A stretch of 64,000 nucleotides of DNA from Dioscorea cayenensis subsp. rotundata. Its lineage: Eukaryota; Streptophyta; Magnoliopsida; Dioscoreales; Dioscoreaceae. The stretch is taken from positions 4,986,611 through 5,050,610 of the forward strand of contig NC_052477.1 in assembly GCF_009730915.1 (NCBI RefSeq), written 5' to 3'. This document shows, one piece after another, positions 32,171 to 45,452 of this stretch (the stretch's first letter is position 1; every line of letters starts with the position of its first letter). The translations under genes were made by a program, and so were the position numbers. The notes below the pieces were generated by a model that was not told where the DNA came from, ran no database searches, and saw only the letters and a program-made list of their open reading frames with translations.

Positions 32171-35133
32171 TTATATTGGTTAGAGGAGCATCATTTGGCC
32201 CTTAATGTTTTGGATGGGATGGACTGTTGCCTTCGCAATCAGGTTGTTACTGGTTGAAGCTGGGCTGCAAGGATTAACGTTAGTTACTTTATGTCGATAT
32301 ATTTATTTCAATTGCATGCATTCTTGTTAGTTTATCTGTTACTTTTATAAGGTGTTATTTTTTTTTATTTGTTGTGACTAATATTTATATATTAATTCAA
32401 AATGCATATGTGATCCCTTGATTGCTTACATACACATAATGTTTTTCAGAATACCTCTGACATTTTTTTAACCGTTTAAATTTTATGATTTAGTTTAGTT
32501 TCAAAAAAATGTATGGTGACAATCTTGATACTTTTAGGTAGATATTAAAATAAAAATATTGCATTTTGTGTATGTTTTAAGCCTTTTTATTTCTATCTGT
32601 CCAATCATACATTACTCTTTGTGTTTATCTGATAATTAGATAACATTTGCTTCCTTTTTTTTTTTAACTTATTTCAATCAGTGCATTGTAAGCTAAGGAA
32701 CTAAGGTTTATTTTTAAATCATTGTTACTTCTCCATATAGATTGTTTCACTCCTTTGTAATTTTAGTCCCAATATTTGCTGAATTGAATTTCATTGTTCT
32801 AGTATCTTTTGCGTACGTTTTTACTTTGTCTAGATTCTCCTATATGGTATTTGTTGAATAAAGAACTATAATCTGCCTTGCGTTCTTTGTTTCTATGTCA
32901 AGGTTCATGTTGGTTATTCCTTAAATTAAATTTGATTTTTTTTCCTCATCCTCCTAGGATCTTTGTATCAAGGTTATCATTCTATGTAATAAGAAAGAAT
33001 AATGGATGTTTATTTTTTTTTTTCTGTAGCAAAAACTTTTATGAAGAGACTTACAGTGGGTGCCGCTGCAGTTACTCCCCTCATGCAGAAGAAGTTTTCT
33101 GATCCTGAATAGGTACACAAGTTCCTCAGTATCCTGGATGAATTAATTTGGAGTACTGGGTCAGTTAATGAATCAACTAGCTGGTCTACGACCTGCATCT
33201 GTTTCAAAACACAGTTGGCATTGTGCTTGCTATTCAATGTTAGCAATGCCAATGTTTCTCCAGCTTCAACACTCACTTTATTTTGATCCTCTGTCAACCT
33301 TGGCTTGAAAAAGATTGAAAGAAGCAGTCTAATTACACCCCCGGTACTCCCAATCTTTTCTCTCGCATCCTGGTCCATTGCCAGACTAGTTAATATCTCA
33401 ATTCCGTGCATTTGCAGCAACATATGATTCTCCCCATACTCCAGGATGTCTCTTATGTTGCTTACTGTGAAAACAATGTTTGATATCTCTTGTCGAAGCA
33501 TCTTCCCTGTCTCACCGGTTGTGCTCACCAGCTTCTTTACAACTTGCAGAGACCTCTTCACTGCTTTGATCTGAGACTCTGTCACTCGGTCATTTCTGAG
33601 GAATCGCTCTCCGGTACTAGTGAAATCTATAATCTTCGAGAGGAGGCTTCTGGTGTTCCCAATTTTCCAGCAATTCTCATGATCATTAGCAAGCTTTTTC
33701 AGTATCAGTAGGCCCAACAAATTGAAGGCAGAGAACTCGTAGTTTCTTTGATCTGCAACAATGTCCCTTTCCCACATTTCATAAGGCTTGTTGTCAAATT
33801 TCCGACCTGTATATAACAGTGAAGAAACACACTCTATTGAGGCTGGAATTCCTGCTACACGAAGTGCATTCTGTTTCTTCCCTGCAAGCTTTGACACAAT
33901 CTCAGCTGCTGACTTTCTGATGTTCTCTTTAGCTGGGTTCTTCCAACTGAGCATCTCAATTAGCCTCTCAATCAATGAAGTGCAAGTCCCTATCTTCCGT
34001 AGTGTGTCACTTGAAAACCTGTCACTGTTTGCAAACTTCTGCAGTATCTGAACCCCAATGAGCTGCTCATCATGAAAATCCGAATCCAAGAGTTCCTTAG
34101 CAAAAGAAATAAGGTCCATCTTCAAGCCGTCAAATACACTTCCATTGATGCAACTTGAATATGCATCATAGAAGAAACGCTTGATTGACACGATGTCTGT
34201 AATTTCAAGATCACATTCCTGGTTCACTTGTTCAAGCAACTTGCAGATGCTGATCTTCCATTCCCAGTATGCTTTTTCTAGCAAGAACAAGTGGGCTTCG
34301 GCCAGTGCCAATCCATAAAAGAGATTAAGTGCCAGTTTCAGGTTTTCAACTCCAGGCTGTTCCACTCCATAGTTTTGTTGAATCAGACGCATCAACGAGA
34401 GTGTCATACAAGCAACAGCAGATAGAAGCTGAAGCCAGTACAGTGCCTTGCTGATATTTTTGGATATGAAGATCAACCCTGTATATGGCACCATGAGAAC
34501 ATCAGAAGATCTCCATGTGCATTGCCTAATGGGTGGGGGAACTTGAGTTTGAGTGATTATTTGGATATCATTGGCAATATGCTGCTGCTGTGCACTTTCT
34601 GGTTTGATTGCTGAGAATGGCTGAAAGATGACTTTGATTACTCGAATGAAGAACTGGGAGCTGGATGCAATTGTTCGGAAGCTGCGCTTTCCAGCATCAG
34701 TAATGGTCCATGTTGCCTGGTGTTGCCACTCTAGCTCATGGCTGCGGCTGAAGATTCTGGTACCCTCAGTAAGTAGGATTACAGTGACAAACCAGAAATC
34801 TTTACTATCCATCAAGGAAGCAAATCCACCGAGGAGAACTGCAGTTGCCCAAATGAATCCGAGGGCTCCTAAACCACTGGCTGCCTTTTCAAGGATTGCC
34901 AAGCGAATAGCGAAGATGATAAGTTTCTTTTCAGGAGCCCTCTCCCAGTGATTCTTGTTGATGTTATCAGCGTCTTGCATCCCAATTGGTGTTGGATAGC
35001 TTGTTTCTCTCTGAGGTTCAAAAAATGAGCCTCCAAGGTCATGAAGGTTGCTGCTGTCTACACTGGGTGGCCGAAAGATCTGTAACCGGATGCTCCTGCC
35101 ACCTTCACTTGACTGGTTTTTCTTAATTGGCAT
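31464..35133 (-). CDS. ARM-repeat superfamily membrane protein, 834 aa
   Basis: Two exons: 35133-33055 (693 codons) and 31889-31464 (141 codons plus stop), with a GTAAGT donor and CTGCAG acceptor in phase 0. The start chosen (MPIKKNQSSE) follows an in-frame upstream extension that reads like 5' UTR. Residues about 71-126 carry two hydrophobic segments (AIRLAILEKAASGLGALGFI, FWFVTVILL). Two more follow (ALYWLQLLSAVACMTLSL; NLFYGLALAEAHLFLLEKAY), then a long helical repeat region (DEQLIGVQILQKFANS, IRKSAAEIVSKLAG, INSSRILRNLCTYSG). It matches a plant-specific family annotated as ARM-repeat proteins (relatives of Arabidopsis At5g18980 and At4g14280, from memory), probably membrane-anchored with a cytosolic ARM domain; function unknown. 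It appears intact. Intron 1 (31890-33054) shows no other gene. Confidence 0.93.
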
Positions 35134-36412
35134 TGTTTCTTCTTCAAGACTAAAATCCTCAAGCTTTGTGATCCAGTAGGAAATTAGTACTTCAATGCAC
35201 AATTGGAATGAGAATTCGGTGAAACAGTTGAGATAAGGATAAAAGCTCAATAATGTTTGGCTGCAAGTTTTGTTTGTGAGATACCAAACTGTCAATGGGT
35301 TGCATTGTAAGTAGTTGTATAGCATAATTTTGGGATTGACATATGGTTGGGAGAGATTTCAGGGAAAGTTCCAGATTGACAGGATTGTAATTCCTGGATT
35401 GATTTTGATTTGCACCTATAAATTGACTGGTATCACCCAAGACAATTCTTTTGGGCACAGAAATTCTCTTCTATCTGAAACTGTCACAAATAAGAATGAT
35501 GTCAACTCCATCTTGTCTTTCTGCTGTATTCCCGCTTCCATGTTGGAGTCTTTGCATTGAGTAGCTCTCACATTTCCCGTCATTTTTTGTCTATTACCTC
35601 CCCAGGTAAGTTTTTTCTTTACTGGTTTACTAGCTTTGTCTCCATGTATTTAACTTCATAATTCTTGTTGTATCTTCATTGCAACTTGTCATATATCTTG
35701 CATTTTCTCTCCACATTATTCTCCTCATCTCAAACTTATTAGGATTTTGACACAAGAAGCATCCAATCAAAATTTTCTGCAACAGGCTGGAATCAATCCT
35801 TGATGTTTATATTAAAATCCAAGGGACATCTTTTCAAATCAGGATCAAATGCCTCTTACTTGGTCCATGGCTGATTTCTCCAACTACTGGTCTTAGAACC
35901 AGACATAAATAGGCATACCACTCAATTGACACACTTTGCCTTTTCAGTGTAAGAAGGGTAGAGGAAATAACTGTGTAAGGTGAACATGTGCTTTCTTGAT
36001 GACTCACTTTTCAGATTACTGATGAAAGCATCATACTAAGGGAGTTGTCTGGTGATTTTAAGTGTAAAAAAAGGGATATTAAGAAAGAAAGCTTTTCATA
36101 TTATTTCTCATTGTGGCATAGCTTATTTGATGTATTATTATGGTCAATGTCAATGTTTAGAGGATTTAATATTAAGTAGGACATGCATAATGATGGTGGT
36201 CCAAAGTGTTAGGATGAGGTTGAAACTCAAGTCTGGTACATGTGCTTTGATTTTATTTTTTGAGTTAGCGATGAAGTCTGAGATTACCATTACGTATTTA
36301 ATTATTTGATATCTAAGAGTGGTTAATACTGAGATTCTTACTCTCTGTTCTTATTCCTCCTCAAATTGATTGTAATTGTTAGTACTTTGTTTATAAATAA
36401 AGACACTTAGAA
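35134..36412. other. 5' UTR and upstream region of the ARM-repeat gene
   Basis: Immediately upstream of the start codon the frame stays open for 64 codons without a conserved protein, which fits transcribed leader. Further out no gene was recognised. Confidence 0.5.
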
Positions 36413-36615
36413 ACTGTTTGTTTGGGGGTATTTGAGTTTACATGTAATTGAAAATACTGCACTTTAAAAAAAAACTAATATTTGGTTTGATGTACTTGCA
36501 AATTGTTGCAAGGTGATTATATTAGTAAGTAAGAGAAGAATAAATTAGTAAGAATTATATTCAGATGTAATTCCAAATAACACAAAACCAACTATCAGCT
36601 GTGTTTTGTGTCACT
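36413..36615. mobile_element. Possible MITE, about 190 bp
   Basis: TTTGTTTGGGGGTATTTGAG near the left end resembles the reverse complement of the right end (GGTTTTGTGTTATTTGGAAT). Both are followed by TTACAT, giving imperfect inverted ends. No exact target duplication was found. Confidence 0.45.
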
Positions 36616-36697
36616 GTGAAATCCACCATAATACTGAATACAAGGTAGTTGAAAAGCAACAAGCACATTTCAGCCTTTCTTTTCTTCATCACTGTCA

Positions 36698-37009
36698 TTG
36701 GTCTCCAACACCGTTCTTCAGCGCCATTCTTCGTTGATGATCTCTCATCGTAGATCTGTCGTTGACCCCCTTTCTTCGCCTCTGAAACCGAAATTATTGT
36801 ATGGCAAAGTTGTAAATCTGGCTGTGAACATCGGCCCAGCGCCGTTGAGCTCTTCTCTTGCCACGTTGCCGGAACCGCAGCAGCAACAACAACAACAAAA
36901 ACAAGGTGAACGTCTCTCTAGATTGTATTTATCTCGATTCTTTCATTTAGTGTTTTGGACTAATCCACCACCAAAAATAGATCATTTTCTAGTGTCCCCA
37001 AAAGCATAG
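36698..37009 (+). CDS. Possible first exon or small protein, unidentified, 103 codons
   Basis: An open frame with higher GC than its surroundings, Ser/Pro-rich and with a run of seven glutamines (LPEPQQQQQQQKQG). A possible GT donor follows the Gln run at about 36905. It is divergent from the ARM gene, about 1.6 kb away. No family recognised and no downstream exon found. It could be the 5' end of a decayed gene or a non-coding transcript. Confidence 0.22.
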   Translation: MVSNTVLQRHSSLMISHRRSVVDPLSSPLKPKLLYGKVVNLAVNIGPAPLSSSLATLPEPQQQQQQQKQGERLSRLYLSRFFHLVFWTNPPPKIDHFLVSPKA

Positions 37010-38352
37010 AAAAAAAAGGAGTCGAGAGAGATCAAAGCGCACCAAATCTTCTCCACTTATCACTGCTCTCTTTCTTTTCCTCTAACTTTTGGTTTTTGAA
37101 ATCCACCACCTGAGGTGAAGGCCACCACCACCACCACCACCACCACCACCACCAGCAAGCTCTCTTTATTTGGTTGGTCTAATTTTTTTGCTTATTATGT
37201 TTTGGTTTTTTTGTTCTGGGAATTTCAGCCTTTGTTTTATATATATATATATGAATGTTCTGGAAATGCAACATTCATGGTAAATTAATAATGTTGTGTG
37301 ATACTATTTCTCATTGGATTCTCATTGGATACTTTTTTTATTTCTCAATTAATAATGGTTTGGTATCAAACTAGATTGTTCAGATGTTTTTTTGATTTGT
37401 CTCTATTGTTGTTTTCAATATTTTTTTTCTTAATTTGTTATTAATGTTTTAATTTAAGCGTCAGATATGTTTCTATATGCCCATAATTCTTTTGTTGTAT
37501 ATAAGTCATATTTAATTCTAGTGCATAAATTTTTCTAGTTTATTTTATGTGAGAATATATTAATTAATACTTATGTTCAAAAGAAGAAAAAAGAATCAAT
37601 AGAAAAAAAGGGCACATGTCCTTGCAAGCATAATCTCCTTCATTTGTGTGAGTTTTGATGTATTGACTAAATTTGAATCATGAATAAAGAAGCCATGCTT
37701 CGGTGAGCTTGAGCTCAGTTCAAGAATGTGGACTGAGCTTGAACTCGTGTTTAACAAGCAGAAATAATCATATACATCAGCTCTAAAGCCTTTTGGGAAG
37801 TGCTTCATGGACTTGCTGAACTGTTTCATTGGTTACATCTAACTGCTTCAGGGAAACCAGGCAAGTGTTTAAACTTTTACGAAAATTAAAATTTAGATGT
37901 AAAGTTTTCAACACATTTTCATATAAAACCTTACTAATATAAATTTCTAATTATTCTTTTTATTACTACATTATACTCTGTATATATAATTCAAAGTTGT
38001 CGAACGAGCCAAGGTATGTTTGAGCTTGGCACATTTACTTAATGAACCTGAAAACTTGGCTCAAACTTTGCTCATTTATAATCAAACAAGTTTGAGTGAG
38101 CCAAAAATTGAGCCATAGATAAATGGCTCAGCTCATTTGATATCCCTAGAGACACTCATCATACAAAAGCTATATAAAAGAGATGCCAATGAATCTTGCC
38201 ACTGTTGCACTTATACTTATATATTCATTTTAGTCCCTGGTTAAAACAAATCAATTTGATCCTTATACCAAGAAAAAGAATTAAGAAACAATTCCTAATT
38301 GATGAAAAGAACTGGCAACCTTGGTATTTGTTTAACTTTTTAATTGTTAGAT

Positions 38353-38389
<37 letters not shown>

Positions 38390-38533
38390 GTCTAATTCAA
38401 GGACAATAACTGCAATTTTATTAATAAATTGCATTGAATACATTGGAGTTACTTACGAAGCAAACCAAATACAAGATACTCGTTCATATTTCAATTTGAA
38501 CCAAACATGAGAATCCGTTTCATGAATTTGCAA
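37010..38533. other. Spacer with microsatellites
   Basis: Contains a (CAC)n run at about 37122-37156 and a (TA)n run at about 38352-38384. From 37690 to 38120 there are recurring words built from GAGCTTGA/GAGCTC and GAGCCAA, without recognisable coding potential. Confidence 0.45.
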
Positions 38534-38706
38534 TTCTCATCCTTTACTTTCCAGGAATATGGCTGATTTTCATTCTTTACTTTTCAGTAATGTGACTGAT
38601 TTGCATCCTTTACTTTCTGGGAATATGACTCACTGTATCTGTGATTCTCATCCATTATTTTACAGGAATGTAATTGATTCTCATCAGTTACTTTCTGGGG
38701 ATGTGA
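38534..38706 (+). repeat. 33-bp tandem repeat, five units
   Basis: The unit is near TTCTCATCCTTTACTTTCYA followed by GGAATRTGAYTGA, five times; there is an 11-12 base insertion in the middle. Because 33 is a multiple of three, one frame stays open and would encode an 11-residue repeat (DSHPLLSGNVT-like). No evidence that it is translated. Confidence 0.75.
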
Positions 38707-39531
38707 TCTACAGATTATATGAACCAAACAAGCTTGGCTTCTCTTCTGTTGTTCTTGGAGTGTCTTTGGTTTGGCAGTCTCCAATGGCTGGAGTGGTTTT
38801 TTGGAGGTGACTGATGGCCATGTTCGCCCCTATGTGAGTTCCAGAACAACAAGCCCATTCTCTATTTTCACTTTTTCTTGTTGTCTGCAGCTATGCCTTC
38901 TTTTAGTAAATTTCTTGTCTTCTCAAATTTGCATTCCTCAGGGATGATTCAGTGCTTGGTCCTTTGTTTTGGAAGATGAAAAAATTGAATTGATGGTGCA
39001 CACTTAAAGTGGTGATGCTTGAATTGTTTTTGGTTATATAGGTCTTTGAATTGAAAATTCATTGTTTTGTTTATGTTGTAGAAGCAATGAAATGCTGTAA
39101 GAGTTCCACACTTATCTGGGAGGGTAAGCTTCTTGAAAATTCTTTCCTTTCTTTGTTGTAAAAAATGATGTGATGTGCAGATATATCTTCCTTGGAGTAC
39201 TGTCTAATCTTTTCTAATCTTTTGCTGATGATTTTTTGATAATTATATGTGTTTGTTTAGATGCTTACGATGGGTTCCATCGACTTGTTTTTTTTTTCTT
39301 TTGTTTGGAGTAAAGATTGTGAATTTCTTAATTGTTTTGATTTAAGAAAATTCATCCGTTATGACTCTGTTCACTAAGATCTAAATTCACTGGATGATGG
39401 CTATCACTTCAATTTTGAAATTGTAGCTCGCCAACCAGTAATCTTGTCCATTTAATAAAAAAAAAAACCGAACAATTTTTTTTTTGTTTATAAAAATAAA
39501 CGGTTTTCATGCTTTTTTTTCTTAAGTTTGA

Positions 39532-39749
39532 TGAGAATAATTATTGAGAAAGATGATTGTATTTCTTGTCTTGAGAACTTACAACCTCTCATGTATATAT
39601 AGGAGGATTTGCCTTTCTAACCCTATACAATTATGCCTAAATGTATGTAACTGCTAAATTTATACAGATACAAAATATATTCAGTTACCAAAATATATGC
39701 AGCTACCACATATAGATAGATACTTGAAAGATATGTCAATATTATCTCA
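39532..39749 (-). repeat. Copia-1 LTR (3' LTR)
   Basis: 218 bp from TGAGAATAATTATTGAG to ATTATCTCA; it aligns end to end with 44135-44348 with scattered substitutions and small indels. CTCCCTCAAGTTGGAG directly inside gives the polypurine tract on the minus strand. Confidence 0.92.
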
Positions 39750-42638
39750 ATACTCTCCCTCAAGTTGGAGCGTGGGATTATGAACGCCCAACTTGTGCAG
39801 AAGATGATTGAATTGTTGTTTCCCGAGTGCCTTGGTAAATAGATCAGCAGGTTGTTGATGAGAATGAATATGTGCTGTGGCAATGGTATGATCAAGAATC
39901 TTCTCGCAAACATAATGACAATCAAGTTCAATGTGTTTTGTCCTTTCATGAAAGACAGGATTTGCAGCAATATGTAAAGCAGCCTGACTACCACAGAAAA
40001 GCCGCATAGGAGATATATGAAAAACACCCAAGGAAGCAAAAAAAGATTTTAACCAGACAAGTTCACATGCAGTGCTAGCCATTGCTCGATATTTTGCTTC
40101 AGTAGATGAATGAGAAACTGTTACGTGTTTCTTTGTCTTCCAAGATATAGGAGATTGTCCAAGCATAATGAAGTAAACAGTAACAGAGCATCTAGTGAGA
40201 GGGCAACTAGCCCAATCAGAGTCGCAATAAACATACAACTGCATGTCATTACTGGCATTTAACACAATACCTTGCTCAGGATGAGCTTTTAAGTAGCGCA
40301 CCACATGCATAAGTGCATCAAAATGCTCTTGTTTAGGAGCCTGTATAAATTGAGATAAAATATGAATAGCATAACAAAGCTCTGGGTGAGTAATAGTGAG
40401 ATAGATGAGTTTGCCCACTAGACGGCGATGCAGTCTAGGATCATGAAAATCTTTCCCATCGGCAAGAGCTAAAGAATGATTTTGTTCCATAGGAAAATCA
40501 TCTGGTTTGGTACCTAGCATACCACATTCAGATAGAATATCAAGAGTATATTTCCATTGACAAAGAAAAAAACCATTAGAATTACGAACCACTTCAATAC
40601 CCAAAAAATATTTTAAGGGCCCAAGATCTTTTAACTTAAAACAAGTGCTTAAGAAGTGTTTGAAATCTCCACATGCATCAGAATTGTTTCCAGCCAGAAT
40701 TAAATCATCCACATATATAAGAATGCCAACAAATATACCATTGTGAAGATAGGTAAACAGAGAATAATCAGCATAAGATTGAATAAATCCATACTGCTTC
40801 AAAACACCAGTCAATTTGGCAAACCAATTACATGGAACTTGACGAAATCCATATAAAGATTTATGAAGTTGACAAACTTTGTTAGAGTGAGAAGGAGTGA
40901 AACCATGAGGTGGTTTCATATACACCTCTTCAGCAAGATCACCATAGAGAAATGCATTATTGATATCCATTTGATGAAGCTCCCAACCTTAAGCTATAGT
41001 CACAGATAAGAAACATTGAACGGATGCCATTTTTGCAAAAGGAGCAAATGTTTCGGTATAATCCAAACCTTCCACCTGAGTATTATCCAACACAACTAGG
41101 CGAGCTTTGAAGCATTCGATAGTCCCATCAGGGTTATACTTGATTCGATATACCCATTTGCAACCAATTGGTGTTTTATTTGGAAATAAGTCCTCCAAAG
41201 TCCTTGTGCGAGTTGACTCCAACGCCTCAATTTCTTGTACCATGGCCTCACGCCACTTTGGATCCTGTATAGCTTCCCTAAAGGTCTTGGGCTCAACATT
41301 AGCAGAAATAGCATCTAGAAATTTCTTATGAGCAGTAGAAAAATTATTGCAAGTAATATAATTAGAAATGGGATAAGGCATACCAGGAGAGACCTTTTGA
41401 AGTGGGGCCTGAGAAATAGAGTTTATAAGTTGGGTGGTGTGGCATATATAATCTTGCAAATGTGCTGGTGGATGTCGAATGTGATGCCCTCTACCTGTTG
41501 GAGCTAGTTCATGAACATTATCACTAGTAGAAGCCGACACACAATCTATGTCATGAGAGGATGAATCATTCCCCATTTCTTCAGTATTTAATGGAGGACC
41601 AAGAGCTGGTAACACAGATTTTATATCATCAATATAATCCATAACATGTGCAAGAATTGGTTGTTGAGATGGTTGCCTGGATGAGTCAGTAGTAGTGGCA
41701 AAGGGGAATACCTCTTCATGGAATATGACATCACATGAAACAAAAAAAACTTCTGATTCAAGATCAAATACCCGCCAACCTTTCTTGCCATGTGGGTATC
41801 CAACAAACATGCATTTTCTATCGCGAGTCTGAAATATATCCTTTTGGCGAGGATGACAATGTACATAGCATAATGAACCAAAGGTTTTGATCTGACTATA
41901 TATTGGATTTTGATGAAAAAGTGCTTCGTATGGTGTTTTACCATTTAGAAGAGGTATCAGAGTTCGATTAATCAAGTAGGCTGCAGGAAAAACACATTTT
42001 CCCCAAAATTGAATAGGAAGATGAGCTTGAAACTGGAGGGCTCGAGCTACATTTAGTATGTGTCGGTGTTTACGCTCCACTCGTCTATTTTGTTGGGGAG
42101 TGTCCACACAAGAGGTTTTATGCAACATGTCATGTTCTCTATAAAACTTAGGCATAGGTCCTGCTACAAACTCAAGCCCATTGTCACTTCTAACACACTT
42201 TACATGCTTTCCAAACTAAGATTTCACCATAATACAAAACTCAATCAAATAACTACTTGCTTCACTTTTGTAGCATAGCAAATAAACCGAAACACCTCTA
42301 CTAAAATCATCCATAATTGTAAGAAAATAATGTGCACCAGAAGATGAAGGTATATGATAAGGACCTCAAAGATCACAATGAATAAGCTCAAAACAATAAT
42401 TAACTTTATTGTCACTTCTTGGAAAGGAAGACCTAGTTTACTTTGCATGATAGCATACATCACACAATTCTAGTTTATTATTGCCTCTATTGCTACTCAA
42501 AACACCAGGAATAAGAGATAGATGCTGACTTGATGGATGACCCATGCGGAAATGCCACAGCTTATAAGAATCTATGCTTGCTATCTTCATAGCCTTATCC
42601 AATGCCACCCGCTTGAAACAATAAACTCCATCTTTCAC
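39747..42638 (-). pseudogene. Copia-1 integrase, reverse transcriptase and RNase H
   Basis: GAG-pre-integrase motif (LWHFRMGHPSSQHLS) near 42550; integrase end with TPQQNRRVERKHRHIL (42155 onwards); RT with GCKWVYRIKYNPDGTIECFK, QMDINNAFLYGDLAEEVYMK and the YVDDL catalytic box; RNase H with SHSSTEAKYRAMA and HIELDCHYVCEKIL. The two longest frames (42155-40989 and 40970-39747) are in the same phase, separated by one TAA at 40989-40991 where relatives usually have Gln. The integrase core is further broken between 42160 and 42440. Confidence 0.92.
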
Positions 42639-42809
42639 TTAACCCACTCCAATCAGGTTTATTGAGGTGAGGTCCTGTATCACACAAAGCTTGCCAAATA
42701 AATATTACAAAGCAATTAAATTTTGTAACAAGTTGCCCAATTGAAATAAGATTGCATGACAAAGTAGGAACATAAAGAACATTTGTTAACACCAAACTAG
42801 AATTCATCA

Positions 42810-44072
42810 CTACTTTGCCACATTAGTGGCTGAAGCACAAGTACCATTTGAAAGACCAACAGGAGATGGTGTTGATGCAATAACATCATTTAATAAATCA
42901 AGGCAACCTGTCATATGATTAGAAGCACCGTTATCCAAAATCCAATGACTGTCTACCATAGCATTCACACACTTACCAGACAGTTTCTCAATTGAAGAAT
43001 TGGGTTCCAACAATGCCATCAACTTCTGCACCTGCTCTGCACTAGAAGTAGGTATATTAATGGTTGAAGAATTCTAGCCAATATCATTGTTATGGTCCTC
43101 CCTTAAGGCTGCATGAGCAACGTGTTCCTAACCAACATATTGCTCACCTTTTTCACTAGAAGTACCACGCCCAACACCACGTCCACCACGGCCACGACTC
43201 CATCCAGAAGGATAACCCACAAGTTTGATTGTGACTTCTCATGTCCCTTTTTCCCACAATAATTATAAGTAGACTTTTCAGGCAGAGTAATCTTCCAATT
43301 GCTTTGAATGTGTGAATTTCCACCTTTATGGGTTGCAAATACCATATGCTCAAGTCATTGCGCCTTTTCTCTTGCAATGGATTTGGATCATTCTTCTTGA
43401 GTTGCCATGGCAAAAACTTTATTCAATTGAGCATAGGATCCATTGCTAAAATTTGTGAATGCAATGTCCCAAAAACAGCATCATCAAGCCTCATTAGAAA
43501 CTTATAAATCTGGTCATCTTCTCGTTCTTGTAGTATTAACTTTCCAGCTTCATAACTGCATGTTGGGATCTTTGAATAATTAGGTATTTCATCCTACTTT
43601 TTTTTAATTCGGTATAATACATGATAACATCCATGCCTTGTTGTTTCATAGAGGAGATCTCACTTTTTAGATCATAAATAGCAGGACCATTTCCAACTGA
43701 AAATCTTTCTTTTAAGTCATCCCACATAGCTTTAGCACTATCTGCATAAGTAACACTAGGTTGTAAAGTCACATCAATGACATTGAAAATCCATGAGATT
43801 AACATTGAATTACACATATCCCAGAGTTGTGCTTCAGACTCGTCTTCATTTGGTTTATAGATGGTGCCATTTATGAAACCCAATTTATTTTTCGCCTTCA
43901 AGGAATTTCTCATTGCCTTTTGCCATGTTTCATAGTTATTTCCTTTCAAAATACAAGAACTAATCATAGCACCTGGATTATCCGATGGATGAAGATAATA
44001 TGGAGAAGTCACATCAACAAAGTTCTTAGGATTGCTGATGTTGCCGCCTTTTCTGCCACCTCCGCCACTCAT
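42810..44072 (-). pseudogene. Copia-1 gag and protease region
   Basis: Gag starts at ATG 44072 (MSGGGGRKGG) and keeps SCILKGNNYETWQKAMRNSL, AQLWDMCNSMLISW and SAKAMWDDLKERFS. Downstream, in other frames, are a zinc knuckle remnant (YNYCGKKGHEKSQ) and the protease signature (HWILDNGASNHMTG near 42930), where the usual DSGA reads DNGA. At least three frame changes occur. Confidence 0.85.
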
Positions 44073-44120
44073 CGTTTCTTTGCAACCCGGTTTTTGAGTT
44101 TTATAAAGTTTTAGGCTTCA

Positions 44121-44134
44121 CTGCTCTGGTACCA
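44121..44134 (-). promoter_or_regulatory. Primer-binding site of Copia-1
   Basis: Directly inside the 5' LTR the minus strand reads TGGTACCAGAGCAG, close to the complement of the 3' end of initiator methionine tRNA (TGGTATCAGAGC) used by most plant copia elements. Confidence 0.88.
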
Positions 44135-44348
44135 TGAGAATAAATATTGAGAAAGATGATTGTATTTCTTGTCTTAAGAACTTACAGGCTCTCATGTATG
44201 GGAGGATTTGTCTTTCTAACCCTATACAATTACGCCTAAATGTATGTAACTGCTAAATATATATAGATACAAAATAGATTCAGTTACCCAAATATATGCA
44301 CCTACCACATATAGATAGATACATGAAAGATATGCCAATATTATCCCA
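44135..44348 (-). repeat. Copia-1 LTR (5' LTR)
   Basis: 214 bp from TGAGAATAAATATTGAG to ATTATCCCA, partner of 39532-39749. Confidence 0.92.
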
Positions 44349-45452
44349 AAATTAGATGCTTGGCTTCTCTTAAAAGTGCTAAGAGCCCGCTAAAATAAGT
44401 TATTGATTTGTGTCTTTTTGAAGTTATTTGATCATCTTCTAACAAAAGTATCAAAACTGTTTATTTTTTTTAAAATAAGCACATTGCAAAATATAAGGGT
44501 TTTTGGCTGTTTCTTCTAGAAGTACTTATTTCATAAGCTTAGTACTTCTTGGAGAAAAAAGCTTATCCAAATGGGATCCCAAAAGCAAATGGTAGAAGTG
44601 CTTCATAAGTGTAGGTGACCATGAGCACTTATTTTCATAAGTGAATCCAAGTAGACCCTTGTTAGTAGATAGATGTCCTAAAATTGGGTGTCATCATAGC
44701 TAACAATTCGCATGCACAAGAATATATTCCTGAAATTTCTAATTTGAATAGAGATCTTTTCATTGTTGTTTAAGTTGTCATATATGCTGAAGTAGTTTTT
44801 CATCTGACTATACCTATTAAGGTTTTTAATTCTTCGATTTAATCACTTTCTTGTCAAGATATCAACTGCCTTTATTATGTTGCAAAGAATGTTCTCATCT
44901 ATAACTTTGGTAATTCCTTGTTTCCTAAATGTAAAATTGCACACCATATAACATATGAATCATTACTGGGCATCACAATGGATTTTTCTAATTATTTATA
45001 CAAACAATTTGTTTTTCATCACAAAATTAAAGAGTAGATATTTCTTTTGATTGAATTTCTAAACATACTTTTGTTGCTGCTTCCTGGGGTAAACCAATGG
45101 CATTAATCCTTCTTTGATTTGGTTCTTGATTTTTCAAATTTTAAAAGGATCATGATATGTGTATTCTTCAATTAACCCTTTTTTTTTAGTAATTTATTTC
45201 TTTCTTTTCAATGAGTGGTGGCCATAATTTTTTTGGCAGAAGGTTGTAACTATGATAAAAAAGTTATTTGTCAATATTTGTGAACTTGTATATGAGAATC
45301 CTTATCAAACTATATAGGACTTCTTGCAAAATCCAAATCATAGAAAGTGGCACGATGACGGCAAATGAAGAAGATATATATGTCTATATGTACTCAATAA
45401 TTGGATTCTTGAAAATGATTTCAGATATCTTGGTTGTCTATCAATTTCAATA
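44349..45452. other. Segment B middle block, with a possible small hAT-like MITE
   Basis: 44350-44685 has inverted-type words around AAGTGCTTATGAA/TTCATAAGTGCTT and ends in CAAGTAGACCC, a pattern common in short non-autonomous elements, but ends are not resolved. 44690-45450 corresponds to 30640-31360 of segment A. No intact gene. Confidence 0.5.

Larger units (their letters stand above)
39532..44348 (-). mobile_element. Copia-1: near-complete Ty1/copia retrotransposon, 4.8 kb
   Basis: Two LTRs of 218 and 214 bp, a primer-binding site beside the right LTR, then on the minus strand gag, zinc knuckle, protease, integrase, reverse transcriptase and RNase H in copia order. Several stops and frameshifts interrupt the polyprotein, so it is not autonomous. 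No clean 5-bp target duplication is visible (TTTGA left, AAATT right). It inserted in segment B. Confidence 0.93.

Noticed and set aside
44121..44134. tRNA-like sequence beside the copia LTR
   Set aside because: It is a primer-binding site complementary to a tRNA 3' end, not a tRNA gene; no cloverleaf follows.
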